From positions 4,574,530-4,638,529 of the forward strand of contig NZ_KB910518.1 in NCBI RefSeq assembly GCF_000374185.1: a stretch of 64,000 bases of DNA, in the 5' to 3' direction. The position numbers were made by a program, and so were the translations under genes. The DNA is from Paenibacillus sp. HW567. Lineage in GTDB: Bacteria > Bacillota > Bacilli > Paenibacillales > Paenibacillaceae. The notes beneath the pieces were generated by a model that was not told the origin of the DNA, made no database searches, and saw nothing but the letters and a program-made list of their open reading frames with translations. Shown piece by piece: positions 61,616 through 64,000 of this stretch. Within the stretch, counting starts at the first letter, position 1, and the number at the start of each line of letters is the position of its first letter.

Positions 61616-62433
61616 GTCACCAGGCCCACTCTGTCGAGCCACTCTCTTGCCATCACGCCCAGATGACCTTCCTGCTCCAAATGAAGATTGTGTCCGGCAC
61701 GGTCCAATACGGCAAAAGTCGCGTGCGTGTATGTATCAAGCAGCTTCCAGGCGTCCTTAAATCCTGTCATTGAATCCTGCCGTCCCGTCAAAATTAGGCT
61801 GGGCTTGTCAAAGGGAGGCAACGCATCCACAGCAAAGCTGAAGGCATACCCGCCGTCCGCTCGTACCCGCTGCATGAAATCTTCATCGGCAAGTTGCAAA
61901 CCCCTAATGATCTCACGGCTGTACCGTTCCCAGATCCTTCTGTTCTGTACCACCGCAATTGAGGTGAATTCCTCCCTGTCCGCTGCACTCAGCTCTTTCA
62001 GCAATTCAGCATCGCACTCCATCACTTGGTGCGGCGGCAGCTCTCTCTGCGAAGGTTCGGCAATGACGCAAGGACACAGCAGAAATACGCCATCTATTAA
62101 TCCGGCATAGTTCCTCATTAGCCCTCTTACCAGGTAGCCGCCATAGGATTGCCCTATAAGAATGAATCGTTCACCCGGAATCAGTGCTTCAATCATCATC
62201 TCCACGGCCCGCAGCATATCATCTGACGAGGTAATCCAATCAGGAGCAGGTGATTTCCCCATTCCCGGCAAGTCAACATATATTCTTCTATATCGGTCTT
62301 GCGGCAAAAACAAAGGCTCCATACAGCCCCTCATCATCCGATGATCCGGACCGTTTCCGTGTATAATCAGTATTGGCCTTCCCTCTCCGGCCACTTCGTA
62401 ATTAAAGGTAATGTATGAATCAGAATACAGCAC
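61612..62433 (-). CDS. Alpha/beta hydrolase
   Basis: A 273-residue alpha/beta-fold hydrolase. It shows the oxyanion HGNGPDHRMM motif near 24, DLPGMGKSPAP near 52, the nucleophile elbow GQSYGGY near 85-91, an acid-containing strand LILTGRQDSMTG near 213, and the catalytic histidine in DRAGHNLHLEQ near 245. This matches esterase, lipase or haloperoxidase-like enzymes; no specific substrate is indicated. GTG 62433 is preferred because AGAGGAG lies 7 bases upstream, and longer readings add a region unlike the family. Confidence 0.87.
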   Translation of the reverse strand: MLYSDSYITFNYEVAGEGRPILIIHGNGPDHRMMRGCMEPLFLPQDRYRRIYVDLPGMGKSPAPDWITSSDDMLRAVEMMIEALIPGERFILIGQSYGGYLVRGLMRNYAGLIDGVFLLCPCVIAEPSQRELPPHQVMECDAELLKELSAADREEFTSIAVVQNRRIWERYSREIIRGLQLADEDFMQRVRADGGYAFSFAVDALPPFDKPSLILTGRQDSMTGFKDAWKLLDTYTHATFAVLDRAGHNLHLEQEGHLGVMAREWLDRVGLVT

Positions 62434-62590
62434 AATTCCACTCCTCTCAGAGCTATCCGCCGAGGGCATCCAAACAACACTACACTTACTTATAAATCCA
62501 ATTAACAAACGTTTGTTCTTATTCAGAATAGCAAACAACTCATGAAAGGGCAAGCTCTTTTTGGCACACAACGTTTCACAACACAAAGAA

Positions 62591-62612
62591 GCCCCGCCAT
62601 AAGGCGGGACCT
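62591..62612 (-). terminator. Rho-independent terminator downstream of the zinc carboxypeptidase gene
   Basis: GTCCCGCC/GGCGGGGC stem with a 4-base loop followed by TTCTTTGTG on the minus strand, about 100 bases after the leftward carboxypeptidase gene. Confidence 0.7.
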
Positions 62613-62707
62613 CTTTAAGCCATGCTAATGAATTCCAACAGGGGAAGAGCTGCAATAGCACTTCCAGTACCTTCTTAAAGTAATCCATTAGCTGGTTGTA
62701 TTGCTTA

Positions 62708-64000
62708 TTACGGAGTATTGGTAGTATTGGCATTATTATTTGTAGTATTGGCAGGTTCAGGCTGTGTCGCTCCGGTTGTTTCAGCATCTGTTGTTGTACT
62801 TGGCACTGTTTCCTCTATCGGCCACTTAAGCTCTATCTTTCGTCCGTCGATCCACCAATTGCCGTTTGGAGTGGAGGCCAGCAGCCAGGTTCCCCACTTT
62901 CCCGATACCTTGACGGTTTGCGGAGCGAGCACGGTCACCTTAGGAGCGAAAGCATCCGGATATTTATAGGCGGGTGTGCTTCCCTTCAATTCAGCAGTCG
63001 CCGTGATATCCTCGACTGTTGCCAGCTTTCCCGGTGACGGATGAATCCACCCCAGTCCTTTATCTGCTTGAACCTGATACCAGTCACCCTTTTGTGCAAT
63101 AACTTGAAGCTTCTGCGGCTGTAGATTCGCCCCCCCGGCTGTAGCCCCTACTTTCGTATAGAGATCCGTTCCAGCCAGCAGACTCATGGATTGTTGAAGA
63201 TACTGAAGCTTCTGCTTGTTCAGCCACAAGGAATAGGATTGCTTCGCGGAGTAAAGCCCTACCTCCTTGTTCTCAGACCAGATCCGGTTGAACTGTCTTA
63301 ACGGAACACTGCTCTCCCCGGCATAGTTTGCGATTTCAATAGTAAACCCGGGACGGCCATACTCTTGAATGAACCAATCCTTATATCCGCCTCCCGAAGG
63401 GTTTTTCTCCGGATTCACAAGAGAGTAGCCCGTCAGGTAGCCAATTGCCCGGGCCATGGATTTATCGCGGGTCAGATTGCTGTTCAAAGTATTAAAGTGC
63501 CAAAAGATAATTTCGCCGGAGCTGTGGTAGGAAATTGTAACCTCCGGATCAATCTTACGCGTAAAATCCATCATCATCTGCACTTCAGCAGCTTGCCCCG
63601 GCTGCTTGCCCTTATAATTCTGGTACCAAGGATATGTAGTGGCATACTTAATTGTGTCCCATTTCGCCGGATATTGACGGTTAAGGTCAATTCCCTGCAT
63701 ATTTGCTTTCCAACGGGAAAAGTTTGTGCTGTTCCCATTATATTGACGCAGTGTTTTGGCCAGGTTCGCCGGCAATCCTGCCGTGCCTTGTTGGGACAAG
63801 GTTACACCGTCCGGGTTTACCATCGGAACGATCCAAATGCTGACTTCATCCAGTAAACTGCGTACGTTGTAGTCAGCGATTTTTCCATTGCTGTAGTAGG
63901 TCTGAGCATACGAATCAATCATTTTCATCAGCAATGAACTGGTCATCCACTCTCTGGCATGATGAGAACCGTTCAGAAACAGCACGGATTCTCCTCTGCC
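62708..64000 (-). CDS. M14 family zinc carboxypeptidase, truncated by the window edge
   Basis: The frame is open through the right edge (the last codons continue as GRGESVLFLNGSHHAREW), so the true start lies outside. About 430 residues are visible. Zinc ligands appear in HHAREW and SYHSSGE, substrate-binding residues in GIDLNRQYPAKW, and the catalytic glutamate probably in FTIEIANYAGE. A C-terminal SH3-like region (QKGDWYQVQADKGLGWIHPS) fits binding to cell wall, and the tail is Asn/Thr-rich. Relatives cut gamma-D-Glu-diaminopimelate bonds in peptidoglycan. Probably a secreted wall hydrolase; the signal peptide would be outside the window. Confidence 0.88.
   Translation of the reverse strand, partial: GRGESVLFLNGSHHAREWMTSSLLMKMIDSYAQTYYSNGKIADYNVRSLLDEVSIWIVPMVNPDGVTLSQQGTAGLPANLAKTLRQYNGNSTNFSRWKANMQGIDLNRQYPAKWDTIKYATTYPWYQNYKGKQPGQAAEVQMMMDFTRKIDPEVTISYHSSGEIIFWHFNTLNSNLTRDKSMARAIGYLTGYSLVNPEKNPSGGGYKDWFIQEYGRPGFTIEIANYAGESSVPLRQFNRIWSENKEVGLYSAKQSYSLWLNKQKLQYLQQSMSLLAGTDLYTKVGATAGGANLQPQKLQVIAQKGDWYQVQADKGLGWIHPSPGKLATVEDITATAELKGSTPAYKYPDAFAPKVTVLAPQTVKVSGKWGTWLLASTPNGNWWIDGRKIELKWPIEETVPSTTTDAETTGATQPEPANTTNNNANTTNTP

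Noticed and set aside
1..64000. CRISPR arrays, tRNA or rRNA genes, transposases and phage genes
   Set aside because: Searched by eye on both strands; no regularly spaced repeats, cloverleaf genes or mobile-element proteins were recognised.

Overview
The window looks like a chromosomal segment of a facultatively anaerobic, endospore-former-like Gram-positive bacterium, most likely Paenibacillus or a close relative. The evidence is strong AGGAGG-type ribosome binding sites, frequent GTG/TTG starts, lipobox lipoproteins, SLH-domain surface proteins, a YqkE/DUF3886 protein, many rho-independent terminators and moderate-to-high GC. These are inferences from gene content; no database search was run. 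No rRNA, tRNA, CRISPR array, transposase or prophage gene was seen.

Layout. 0-8 kb: ApbE flavinyltransferase lipoprotein, HAD phosphatase, YfcE-like phosphodiesterase, an AAA+ ATPase coupled to the RNA ligase RtcB (preceded by an attenuator-like leader), a DUF3886 protein, a block of intergenic repeats, an HxlR regulator and a GNAT enzyme. 7.8-13 kb: one very large SLH surface protein. 13.4-18 kb: Xaa-Pro peptidase, a preQ1-riboswitch-controlled queuosine-precursor transporter, a chemoreceptor and YnfA. 18-32 kb: late and salvage cobalamin genes in two blocks (cobT-cobU-cobS-cobQ and cobD-cbiZ-cbiB-cobC). They are separated by a MocR regulator-ddl-aminotransferase operon and a divergent tetR/MFS efflux pair with a near-perfect operator. 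32-36 kb: lipoate ligase, membrane hydrolase-like protein, EamA transporter and Cof-type HAD phosphatase.

36.5-50.7 kb is the centrepiece, a fermentative hydrogen module read entirely leftward. In transcription order it is hydE, a fused 2-oxoacid:ferredoxin oxidoreductase (PorGD, PorAB), an electron-bifurcating-type [FeFe] hydrogenase (NuoE-like, NuoF-like, catalytic HydA), hydG, a first hydF-like gene, an aspartate ammonia-lyase, and a second hydF-like gene. The pyruvate enzyme would supply reduced ferredoxin, the trimeric hydrogenase would combine ferredoxin and NADH electrons to make H2, and HydE/F/G would build the H-cluster. A Fur-like box sits in a candidate promoter just before the hydrogenase structural genes. 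Two HydF paralogues around an ammonia-producing enzyme form the most unusual arrangement in the window.

50.8-64 kb: GNAT enzyme, PhnP-like metallo-hydrolase, sulfate ABC importer (cysT-cysW-cysA-sbp), YjbQ, a TetR regulator, YigZ, glucose-6-phosphate isomerase, a beta-hydroxyacid dehydrogenase, another GNAT enzyme, an alpha/beta hydrolase and a zinc carboxypeptidase cut by the right edge.
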